A stretch of 64,000 bases of DNA from Brachycybe producta (lineage: Eukaryota; Arthropoda; Diplopoda; Playtdesmida; Andrognathidae), in contig JAUPFP010000072.1 of NCBI GenBank assembly GCA_036925085.1, positions 62,001-126,000 on the forward strand, read 5' to 3'. The notes beneath the pieces were generated by a model that saw only the letters and a program-made list of their open reading frames with translations, made no database searches and was not told the origin of the DNA. This document shows, in pieces, positions 25,401 to 35,800 of this stretch (position 1 is its first letter; the number at the start of each line of letters is the position of its first letter). The position numbers were made by a program, and so were the translations under genes.

Positions 25401-26956
25401 TCCTCCCAGCAGTTTGTTTTTGTTTTTAATCTGTGGGTTTGGCTCCTGGATGAATACAAAATCCGCATCCCTGCTCGATTTTTCTAGGCAGTTCTCAGCG
25501 GCTACCCCTTTCCCCAAGTTGGCCTGCATTATGGTAAAGTTAGCCATGGTCAATCTGTGACCAAGATTTATCCCAAGCTGTCAAATATATGGGACATTTT
25601 TTGTCTCTAGAGTTATGGCATCTCTCAGTTATACCATTTTTCTTGCAACTGGTTTATACAGTCTTCTTTTTTGCTTAAGGTCCTCACCACAGGCAATACA
25701 GCTTTCTACTGCCTTTTTGCAATCAATCGCTTTGTGCCCCCCAGTTCTTTACATTTGCAACATTGGGTAACATCAACCCATTCCTCAACTCCTATGCCTT
25801 GCCCATCCAAGGTTGACTGACACTGCCTGTCCACTATCCACGTTAGTCCATCGCGGAACACTGCCTCCTCTCCAATCATAGTTTTTAACTTGTCATTGTA
25901 GCTCACTATCTCATCAATAATAGTAGCAGTTGTCTTCTTTTTGTCGACTCCCGTGATCATCATTTAGGTAGTCTTGGCTTCGGTCTATCATATGTGAAAT
26001 TTCTCATCTTTAAATTTCTCAATGAGTCGATTTCTTTGAATTTCTCCATGAGCTTCGAGCACTACGGTCCCATTCTTTCCCTCACGGACATGCTTGAGAC
26101 TTCCTCCCAGGTTGTCTATCGAGATTTGCGATTGGAATGTATTTCGCATATGACGTGGAGACATTTCCAATAGCTTTGATTTAACTAGAATTACATTATT
26201 ACTTGATGGTTGTTTACTCTGCTGCACTCTTTTTATTGTTTGTGAGTACGGTTTGCTTCACGTTTATCGCTTTTCCGTATAGATGTCAGTCTTTTGTCTT
26301 TATGGTTTGGTATGCGCCTTCTTTCAGTCTTGGGAAATTGGCATCTATTTGCTCATTTTCAATATCAATTTCGTTTTCGGCTTCTGCATTCATTAGCGAG
26401 AAAATCTTCACAATTTCGTCCAGACTAGCGTTATATCATTTTTTTGCTCCGTCTTGTTAAACTGAATCTTGCTATTATTCTCCCGGCTTACAGCGGTCTT
26501 AATTGTCTCAATTTGTTCATACATGAACTTCAATAAATTGACATGATTGAGAATGAACAAGTCTTGTGCTTTGATTTTTGTTGTGGCCGAACTTCCAGAC
26601 TCTTTAGGAGGCATCAACTTAATTTGTTCTGTGTGCCTTCGTTTCGCATTAAGGCGGCAGTCTTTTTGATCTTTTTCATTCACGGCCCAGACACCCACCC
26701 CTCCCAGGCTTCCTGTACTGGAGAAATGAGTCCTACCAGTATTTTCATTAGCATTCATTTGGTTGGTCAATTTTTCAAGTAGATCCTTTCGTGCTCTACG
26801 TTCCAGATCTTTTATAAAAGCATCCTTTACTTGGAGCTTGTGTCCCTGACTGACTCCAGAATTGGGTCGACAATAGTCCGATATATACAACTCGGCTTCT
26901 TTATTTATCTTCGGGACGGTGACTTTGTCCCATTCCGCCTTAAAAAGGCTCTCCAA
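22497..26956 (-). mobile_element. degenerate APE-type LINE (gag-like ORF1, APE, RT, RNase H)
   Basis: A non-LTR retrotransposon read right to left, broken into at least eight frames. Order: gag-like ORF1 (26956-26408, 26227-25988, 25963-25706), ending in a zinc-knuckle region (CCKCKELGG, then AIDCKK and CIACGED in another frame). Next an APE-type endonuclease (25553-24819, with GDFNAKL and SWIDLTLS). Then reverse transcriptase (24785-23349, with SLDIKNAF, GCPQGS and the catalytic FADD in QAFADDIVLI). Last RNase H (23404-22497, with YTDGSKLDG, WVKAHSGQKWNEY and DQQAK). APE plus RT plus RNase H points to the I/R1/LOA-like LINE groups. The part from 26957 to about 27800 is probably its 5' region. 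Many frameshifts mean the copy is dead. Confidence 0.85.
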
Positions 26957-27800
26957 TCTAGGAGGTATATTAATTTACTACCGTAATTTCATCTTCATTT
27001 GTTAAGGGGAAAACAGCCCCTGACAGGTCTTAGGTCGACAGGCCTCATCAGCTTCTAGGTTGGTATATGTCTTTCCCTCCAACAGGGAATCTCACCAAAG
27101 AGTGCTAACGGGTCTCCGACCCGAGTTGACTTAGCCCCTGGGATTAACCCTAATGACCAGAGGTCAATCGGCCCACCCTAGTTACTCTTACTTTCCTAGA
27201 TCCCATCGGATGAGATAGGCCTGACCACTATGCCTAGTAAATGCCACAGGCCATGCCAATATTCCTGCGGCAAAAAACATCAGTCCCTAACCAGGAATGG
27301 TACAATGCCCCCTTGTTGCTTTGTCTGATGCCGGTAGGTATCTTCGTTTTTCAAGATCTACCAGTCCCACGTGTCCCCACGTGGAAGGTGTCCGTATTCA
27401 TCTATAGCCAGATCATGTAGTCATTACCAAAGTATGCCTTGAAATTCACAAGTGTGAATTTTGAGCAACCTGGCAGTTTCGGTGACACCCTTGAATGTTT
27501 TCCAGGTGAGACCTATGCTGCCACCTTTGAGGGTTATCAAAGGGGCTTAGGTTGGTTCGGGATGGTCAGATGTTATGACGTTTGTCCCCACATGGATGAA
27601 AGTGTGCTTTCAACAAGGAATAGTGCAAAGCACCGGGAAGGGATCAGTGAGTTGTAGCCATATATTAGAAAAGAAGGAATATGGCTCAGAGAAGAAAATT
27701 ATATCATTTAGTAGGGTTGATCTACGAGGCCACTCTGGCTTGGTTGGACCTTTTCCAGCACAGCCCTCAGAGGACCCGACAAGCCCCCACGCCACGACAA
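26957..27800. other. probable LINE 5' region
   Basis: Moderately GC-rich sequence between the start of the LINE ORF1 and the resumption of the hAT-like arm. Frames at 27439-27881 show no domain. I infer LINE 5' UTR from position only. Confidence 0.35.
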
Positions 27801-28172
27801 GGCGATATAAACTGTAGAGGAACAGTCGGAAAGTTAGGTTGTTGCAGGGGGTCTGGGGATGCAGACCCCGATTTTTTTTAAGAATTTTGAAATGACGATT
27901 GTTCAGTCCATTGTTCCGACTTCCGCAATTTGTTCAATGAGAGGAACGTTCGGACAAATTTGATTTAGTAACTCTAAAAGAGGTTCCTGCGACAAGGTTC
28001 AGTTTACTAAACCTAACCTTCCAACTGTTCCTACTGTTGTTCCGACTGTTGTGCCGTTCATCAAAATAGCACTCCCCCACTTCCCAGTATGAGGGCATAG
28101 TTGAGGGGAGTGCAAAGTTTTAAGCGGGAAGGGGGGGGCACAACCAAGCCTAGCTACGCCACTGGTTAAAAG

Positions 28173-29249
28173 AATTTAGTGTTGCATTTTATTAGTTCCT
28201 GCATTAGTACCGTTCATAAATGTGCGAATTCGGTTCGTTTCCCGAGTTGGTGGTTAACCTGTGCGTAAATATGATTAATAACTGTGTGAAGTTCGCACTA
28301 GCTCTGTGGAGTCGTTACATAATTGTTCGATCCTGACTTCTGTAATTTAAAATCTGTAATTCGACTCCGACTGAGTCCGACAAACAAAAATAAAAAAAAT
28401 TGAAACTAAATCAACATATTATATGTATTTATTCAACAATAATTTGTACATTGTAATCGAATTTAATTTAAATTGAATTGGTTCTTAAAAATAGCATGGC
28501 TTTAATTATGTCCGATTTCATGATGCTCTCAAATCAGATTTTAGAATTCGGAGAGCAGAACATAATCTTTCCACGGATACCAAAGTCGGTGGTAAAGCCC
28601 TAGTGGTTAGAGCAGCATTTTGCGTAATCTCAGTGTACGTCAATATTGCTGCATCTTTAAGACTCAATTTTGATGTACAGTCAATCATTTTTCTTTTGGA
28701 GTCAAGAGTCGTTTACTTTATACGGACTCCGACTTTTACTAAAAATGAACGTCTCCACCAACTCGGACTCCACATGCAGTTGTGTGGCTCTTTAAAAAGT
28801 GGCACGTTGCTTCTGTCCCATTTAGTGTAATTTGACCATATTGTAGTGTCTCTAATTTGAACATGAAATACTATACATGCAGGTTTGGGTCATTAAAGGG
28901 TCATTTGTGGCTCCGAAGATGACTCAATTTAAAGTTGAAATGTTAGCCATTGTTGAACATGTTCAATTTTGATGCAGCGACCACTTGACGGCCGCAAAAT
29001 CAAAATTTTAGATGCTAGCGAATAAAAGAAACAGCTTCGTTGGATGTTGTTACTTTGACTGGCGAATTCGCTTGCGTCAAAAAAAAAATCCATCAACTAG
29101 CATCAAAAGTAACATCGTGTAAAGCACGCTTAAAAAAACTAAGGAGTATTTTTATAACAGCCACAGCTGCAATTACAATAGAACATTGTGGAGGATGTTA
29201 TGTAGGTGCGAAGCGGAGCCGGGCACTGCCACGATACGGGCGTATAACC
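28173..29249. other. no gene recognised
   Basis: Contains (A/C)TCCGACT-rich motifs near 28280-28390 and 28740 that look like an old repeat. A tRNA-like fragment was considered near 28595 (GGTGGTAAAGCCCTAGTGGTTAG) but does not extend to a cloverleaf. Confidence 0.35.
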
Positions 29250-29870
29250 AATGTAACAGTGTATAGCTTCTGTTACGGGGCTCAGGTCTAGACACTCTTA
29301 GTTTGGGGCGGATACCGCCTTTGCTGAAAGAGTGGATGATTTAGATTCGAGTCCGTACGGTACCGGAGTTGTTCCTTTTGGTACTTGCTGTAGACGCAAC
29401 TGCATAGACGAGAAATAATGTTAACAGGCGAGACGAACGCAGATTGTTGAGTTACTTATTTTAATGTTTACAACCAGGCAATACATTAGAAAAAGAGAAG
29501 TTACAAACTGTGGAGTTGTTTAGCCTCCGGACCATTGAATGAGTTAATTCATGTTATCGATATCAAAGAATGGACCCAAAATCTATTGAAACACGGACCT
29601 TTATACCTAGGATGTGTGTGTGTGTGTCTGTCTGTCTGTGTGTGTGTCTGTGTGTGTGTCTGTGTGTGTGTCTGTGTGTGTGTCTGTGTGTGTGTGTCTG
29701 TGTGTGTGTCTGTGTGTGTGTGTCTGTGTGTGTACACCTATACAGGTGCACCCATGCCCAAGAGACCGTGCCTCGACGGTTACCCATTCACCGATACCGG
29801 AACCAGGATGTGGCTTAATGCTTTGGGGTTTTATCAGCCACCTTACTGTCAGTGAACGTTACTGATTATG
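29250..29870 (-). repeat. LTR-like repeat, family 2 (copy 2) with embedded TG microsatellite
   Basis: Block order matches 12690-13253: TGTTACGGGGCTCAGGTC at 29271, AACAGGCGAGACG at 29424, then AGGTGCACCCATGCCC (about 29745) and GATACCGGAACCAGGAT. A (TG)n and TGTGTGTC tract at 29611-29733 lies where copy 1 has GTGTACACCC. The overlapping Cys/Val and His/Thr frames in the tract are not genes. Confidence 0.5.
29611..29733. repeat. TG/TGTGTGTC microsatellite
   Basis: About 120 bases of (TG)n interrupted regularly by TC every 8-10 bases, so the effective unit is TGTGTGTC. Confidence 0.9.
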
Positions 29871-30710
29871 GCTTTATAACACTAGGAGGTACATGAGCTA
29901 ATTGATTCATTGGACCTAGTAGCCCAATTAGTGACCTAAAACAAAGGAGACCTGTTGAGAGACAGTGTAACTCCTTGCGTAGTTATGCCATCTGATAAGC
30001 CGACCTTCCTTAACCGTCATCCAATTCCAAATAATGCTCACCTACCAAATGACTATGTTTATTCCTCCTATGTTTATTTCCTCACTTTTAATTTTTCTAT
30101 CTAGAAATTAGTTTACAAATATTATATCTAGTGGCGCATTATCGGTGCTAGAGCAAAGATTCTTAGATAATATCTTTTTGCGACAAATTAACACGTGGTT
30201 CATATTCGGTTTTCTACCATTTCCACACAGTGGTTGAGAGAGTTTGACACAAAATTTAGACTCGTGTCATTTTGTCTTATTAAAAGAGGGTAATAAACGA
30301 ATTCAAGAAGCCATTTTGTTTAAACTGTTGAGGACGTTTTGGGTCGATTCACACTATGCGGTCAAGGTTGGCCGTGTTAAAATATCGTCCGTAACGTAGC
30401 GAGAGAGGGCGGTTCGCCCACTTTTTTGGAGATGGCACCAGCGACAAAAGTGTTTCTTCCTGTCGGGATTGTAGAAGGGTCTGCGTAAAACGCAGAAAAG
30501 AAAAATAAACCGGGGGGGGGGGGGAATCCTAAAAGAAATTACGAAATTTTTGTCAGCTCGCTCGTCTTTAAGAGGTAGTTACTATGGAGAACTAGTTTAT
30601 TTAATAATTTCATAATTCATATAAAATTCTATAAACCATTTCAATCACTGGGTATGGGTAATATCGACCTCGCAGACCAGAATCCTGGTTGCGCCACTGA
30701 TGTGTATTGA
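29871..30710. other. no gene recognised
   Basis: No domain-bearing frame. A G tract lies at about 30512-30525, and the GATTCACACTATGCGG-type segment near 30350 may be a MITE end without a visible partner. Confidence 0.35.
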
Positions 30711-30917
30711 CAGGCAATTAGAAATCGGGACAAACAGAAGTTGGCTCCGCCCTTTTTATGACGAATGCAACTTCTAATTGGTTGGTTATGTAGTCTGGCG
30801 TCACATGCTCCGCCCTTTTCAACGTCGAACCACACAACAAACCATGCAATTAGAAGTTGCCGGTCGTCATAAAAAGAGCGGAGACAACTTCTGTTTGTCC
30901 CGATTTCTAATTGCCTG
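30711..30917. repeat. palindromic MITE, family C (copy 2)
   Basis: CAGGCAATTAGAAATCGGGA at 30711 is complementary to the end TCCCGATTTCTAATTGCCTG at 30917. The arms contain GACAAACAGAAGTTG and the CTCCGCCCTTTTTATGACG block shared with the copy at 9227. Confidence 0.75.
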
Positions 30918-31130
30918 TTGTGTATTGTGTTGTTTTTGTGAGGGAGAGGCGGCAAACTCAAAGACCCACCAAGGGCGGCACCAAACTAACTACACCAGTG
31001 AATATCATACTACAGTATAAATTTTCTATTGAAATCCAATGTATTTAGAAAGTCGGCGTTAATTCACACTGACAACCACACTTAGAGATCATGGTTCTTC
31101 ATAGAAAAATGACCGGTGACCATGACCTTG

Positions 31131-31215
31131 CTTAACCGGCTGTCCTCCATGACCTCAGTATCATAACACGGTCCGTGTTATGATACTGAGGTCATGGAGG
31201 GACAGCCAGTTAAGC
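31131..31215. repeat. 85-bp near-perfect palindrome
   Basis: GCTTAACCGGCTGTCC at 31130 is mirrored by GGACAGCCAGTTAAGC ending at 31215. The arms meet at ACACGG-T-CCGTGT around 31172. Only one mismatch and one single-base indel occur in about 41-base arms. Confidence 0.8.
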
Positions 31216-31654
31216 TCTGAGTTGCAGCTTGGGATGCCTCGCAGTTTCAAAAACATCCCGACGCCATCACAATATTGTTAGGATCCCGTTGCGTTGTTTA
31301 GTCTATAACTTTTTTTTTACTCGCCTTTATTTGACTTCGTTATTTATTTGTTTTATTTGACTTCGTTATTTGTTTGTCCACCACCACCTTCTGAAATATT
31401 TGAAAATAATTCACACTGCACGGGGATTGAACTCATGACCAACATAACAATGGGTTGAGAGCCTGAGCTGCTAAACACTACACCAACAACACAAGACACG
31501 ATTACATTTTGTTTTTTCTTCTTTTTTAGACTTTTTTTTGTAAAACCGAGTGTCACAATAAACATGTTTTTTGTTTTATTTTCAAGTAATAGACCTATTA
31601 TACTGTATAGTTAGAATTGTATATTTTAATGTGCTGTTGACAATTAGCTTAAAT
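31216..31654. other. no gene recognised
   Basis: Contains two copies of TTTATTTGACTTCGTTATT (about 31326 and 31349) and otherwise unremarkable sequence. Confidence 0.35.
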
Positions 31655-32365
31655 TTGTAACACCCTGTAAATCGTGATCCCGCCAAAACCATAGCCCGGG
31701 GGGGGGGAGGGTAAACAACTCTCAACCGTCCCTCCCTCCCCTCTGACTCACCTTTCTGACTCATGCCCAAGCGGCGGATTGATACATAAAAGACCATGGT
31801 CACTTGGACCTGGTTACACCTCGCAGGTGTACACAGGTCCAAGGTATAAAAGGACCGTGTTCCTCTTTGTTCCTAAGTTCTTTCCTTTGCCTGTATTACG
31901 AGATATTATTCCGAATCATGGGCCTGAGGATTTACCGTTAGTATCATTAATATTCATCCTTGTATTCTGTGTTTCTTACAAGTGATGAATAAAAGTGTTG
32001 TAACAAGAAACAGCGTTGTCTTTCTGTCTATATGTAACTAACTTCTCTTCAGAGGCCGGAGACTCCATAGGGCAGGAGCTATACGATTCTCAGCAGCTAC
32101 AACATCTTCTCTTGTTGGTATACCGATGGAGAAGATGTATATCAGCATCAACCGGAAGAGAGAGAGATGGCCGCCACTCTCCTGCATCGATTTCACCCCT
32201 ATGCAGAAGAGTGACTACAATCTGTCTCCATCCAGCTCTCTCTACAGCTCGGATCTTCTCTGTGCAGGTACCATACTGTTCAGAGAGGAAACGAAGTGTG
32301 GAAAATGTCATCTAAAGGTTGGTAATAAATATTGGTTGATGTCAAAAGCTCACAAATTACAAAAA
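31655..32365 (+). repeat. LTR-like repeat, family 1 (copy b)
   Basis: The only plus-strand copy: TGTAACACCCTGTAAATCG at 31655, AAAACCATAGCC, AGGTGTACACAGGTCC, TATA motif GGTATAAAAGGACCG (about 31842), ATGAATAAAAG polyadenylation-like signal (about 31984), GTTGTAACAAGAAAC, then the downstream part ending GTCAAAAGCTCACA (about 32340). It lies about 490 bases upstream of the secreted-protein gene and in the same orientation, so its promoter could in principle read toward that gene (inference). Confidence 0.5.
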
Positions 32366-32851
32366 TGTAGGTGGTTATAGTTTTTGAAATATGTATCTAA
32401 ACGCATATATTACGTGCACCACTCGACAAGTGTACATTGTATAAAAGTAAACGTCTGATGCACGGGCGCCTTGAATGACCGGCACACGTGGCATTTGCCG
32501 CCTTGCCACCCCGGCCAGTACGTCCCTGGTTCAAACGCATTATCAGATTTGCACAATATGCACAATATTGCGCAAATCTGCTAATGCATATTGGGAACCA
32601 GTTTGTCAAGTTCCACGAACTGATCAGAACCGGTTTCCAAAATAATCACGATCTACAGCTTCCGAAACGAGTAGAATCGGTTCGGTTCTACCAGTTGACA
32701 CCTCTTTACATTATGGTCTATGCATTATATCTTGTACTTTGTGAAATTTATTTAAGGATGTGTATGTGAATGTGAAAGAATGTGTCCTATTTATTGCCAT
32801 CTAACATCTTGTTTTTTTTTTCTCAACAGAAAAGACTGTTTTTACAAAACA

Positions 32852-35800
32852 ATGTGTCGTCTAATTTTTCTTTTTGCTGCCTTCTTTTGCCTGACGTCTG
32901 CTATTCCTAACAGACTAAGTAACAACTTTATATTTCACTTTTAAAAGAATTGGAAATTTCTACTAAAACAATAATTGTTTTTTTTTTTTTTCAGGTAAAG
33001 GTTCATCAATTCACAAGGTATATATATATATATTTATACTAGTGGGGTAACCCGTCATAAATGACGGGAGCAAAATTCACAGGCAATTGTGCCCAGCATT
33101 AGAATCTCTTTTCCTCCGCCCTTTTATGACATCAGACCAAGTAACAAACCAATTAGAAATTGATGATGTTCATAAAAGGGCGGAGCAAAAAAAATTCTAA
33201 TGTTGGGCACAATTGCCTGTGATTTGCCTGTAGTTTAATTTTGCTACTCTTATCCCCTCCTATTTTTATATTTGAAAGAGAAAATGAGCTTTTCATTTTC
33301 TCTGGTGGCGCATGCGCATCGTTTGTTCCTTTTTTTACTCCTTTCATTTCAATTTCAGTCACCCCTCCACCTTTTTTCCTCCCTCCACGTTTCTCTCTCC
33401 CCCTCTACACTTTATAAACGTTTTCCCCTTTCCAATTTAATATCATGGGGTTCTTGGATGGGAAGGGTGCAACATATAGTTGACCTTGAGAAAAAAAAAG
33501 CAGTTCATTTATTCAAATTTATATAAATTCTGACAAAGGTGTTTGTCCAGCGTTAGAGGAAAGACACCCATCCACACACACACACGGACAGACCTGGGAT
33601 ATTATATACATAATATTTACATTAAGCCCCGTCTATCGTTTGTCTCTTTACTTCTTTCCCCTCAGTAACGCTGTACAAACAAGGACAAAAATCTTGAAAC
33701 ACGTCCGAATTTTTATAAATTTAAATGAATAAATGAACCGCTTTTTTTTTTCTCAAGGTCAAGATTACGTTGCGCTCTCCCCATCTAAGAACCCCGTGAT
33801 ATTAAATTGGAGAGGGGAAAAGGTTGGAAAGGGTAAGGAGAGAGAGAGAAACGTGGAGGGGGAAAAAGGGGGAGGGGAAACTGAAATTGAAATGAAAGGA
33901 GTAAAAAAAGGAACAAATAAACGACGTACATGCGCACACCAGAGAAAATGAAAATCTCATTTTCTTTTTCAAATATAAAAAGGGGAGGGTGTAATAGTAA
34001 CAAAATTAAACTAGAATTTTACACGGGCAATTGTGCCCAGCATTAGAATTTCTTTTCCTCCGCCCTTTTATGAACGTCATCAATTTCTAATTGGTTTGTT
34101 ACTTGGTTTGACGTCATAAAAGGGCGGAGGAAAAGAAATTTTAATGCTGGGCACAATTGCCTGTGAATTTGGCTCCCGTCATTTATGACGGGTTACCCCA
34201 CTAGTTTAACAAAATCATTACCGTAGTTTTGGAAATATTTACTGTTTTAGTAAAACACTGGTTTTAACTAGTAAAATTGGTCGTGATTTTAAAAATATGT
34301 TTGGCCAAGTAGGCCCTATTGACTAGTCTGGTATTTTTCAAAATGTGGTATGCGTATCACTGGTGGTAGGCTGGTAGCCGACGTGATATAGGTGGTGGTT
34401 TTAATTCAACCTGCAATCAGCTCGAGAGCCATGTGGCAGGGAGGGAACAATTCCCAATCACAAGTGGTTGTCACTGAGATGAGAGACACAGACACAGTTG
34501 CGCCCGCAGGAGAATTTCATTAAAGGGGGGGGACGATTCTCAGAGCTTCTGCATTGGTATAAGGCGCCCTTTTGCAAACCTTCAAAGGCGCCCATAACAT
34601 GAAAAACGGGAACTTCTGGGGCCAGTTGAGCGCTCCTGAGGTATTTTTTGAAAAAAAGCCAAAGAGCCAAAGCCAAGTCTCGGCTTGGACCCATTTTTTC
34701 GAATTTTAAAAATTCTTGAATCCTTGTGCTGCTTTTCCAAGTTTTTTGTCACTTCTGAGGGCCAGTTGGGTGCTCCTGCGGCATTTGTAGAGCTTTTAAA
34801 TATTTTTCGACTTTCGGCCGTTTTTGGAAAAAGTCACAAATTTACACAAATTTCTGCAATTTTCCTGAATGAGTAATCTGCATGCGTAGATTAAACTGCA
34901 GTATTTCGACTTGAATATCACACGAAGAACTGCAGTTTTCTAAGCATAAACTTTGTAACTAATTTTTATTATTAATTGTTAATAGGAAACAAGTTTAAAC
35001 GATATTGACCCGAACCAATTTATTGATCAGATCCTTGATGCCGCTCGCCAGTTCATTATCGCCGAGTAAGTATATACTGTATAATATATGGGCCGGTTAG
35101 GTTCTTAAAGGAAGTTTGGTTACAATTAACCTTTTCAGGTGGCTCAATATGTATTTATTTTGTTTTTGTCTCCGGATGGCGCCACTTCAGGCGCTTTTAT
35201 GTTGGGGTAGATGAAGGTTGTATAGGAGGTTACCATGCACCACCCTCCAGCAGTTTTAAAAATATTTGTTTTTCAAGCGAACGTTTTGCAGGAGGTACAT
35301 TACAAAAACAATGCAAGGTCTTTTAGAAACTAGAATAGTTCGTTATAATGCTAAACGTTTTTTTTCTATGAAAGTTTGAAAAAGGTGAAAAAAAGGTTTT
35401 CATGTATTGCCAATGAAAAAAGAAAAATTAAAAAAGAGGGTTCGTTTTCAAATTTGCTATAAAATGTTTATTTCTTAAGATATTTCTATGAAAACATTTT
35501 TAGTATTATCTTCTACCATTCTAGTTTTGAATTTTGATGTTGTTTCTAAAAAAAAACGTTTGCTTTACGTTTTTGCGTCTAAATTTTACCAAAAAAACGT
35601 CTAAGGAGCATAGCATTAGCCACTGCATATGGGCCATCCGGGGGAGGCGGGGCGGGGCGGGGCGGGGCGGGGCGGGGATTGATGGAATAAATTTAAAATA
35701 AATATCTATGCAGCCACCTTAATAGAATCGAAATTAATAATTCAATTTAAATAACGTATTTGTAATTTTGTTTCTTTTCAGTGGACTTGATCCAGTTGAA

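Larger units (their letters stand above)
21919..28164. mobile_element. hAT-like element interrupted by a LINE
   Basis: The left end reads CAGGGGCGTAGCTAGGG at 21919. The right end, ending at 28164, is the complement of CAGTGGCGTAGCTAGGCTTGG. Both are hAT-style termini. Flanking octamers GTTAAAAA (21911-21918) and GTTAAAAG (28165-28172) match at 7 of 8 positions, as expected for a hAT target duplication. Inner arms also pair: GTGCTATTTTGATGAACGGC at about 22245 returns inverted at about 28050-28070. The middle (about 22340-27800) is a minus-strand LINE, so the hAT-like element is non-autonomous and was invaded later. Confidence 0.65.

Noticed and set aside
28590-28625. tRNA-like segment
   Set aside because: A short stretch resembles the B box/D-arm region, but no acceptor stem or anticodon arm can be drawn around it.
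29535-29865. Cys/Val-rich and His/Thr-rich open frames
   Set aside because: They are translations of a TG microsatellite inside an LTR-like repeat.
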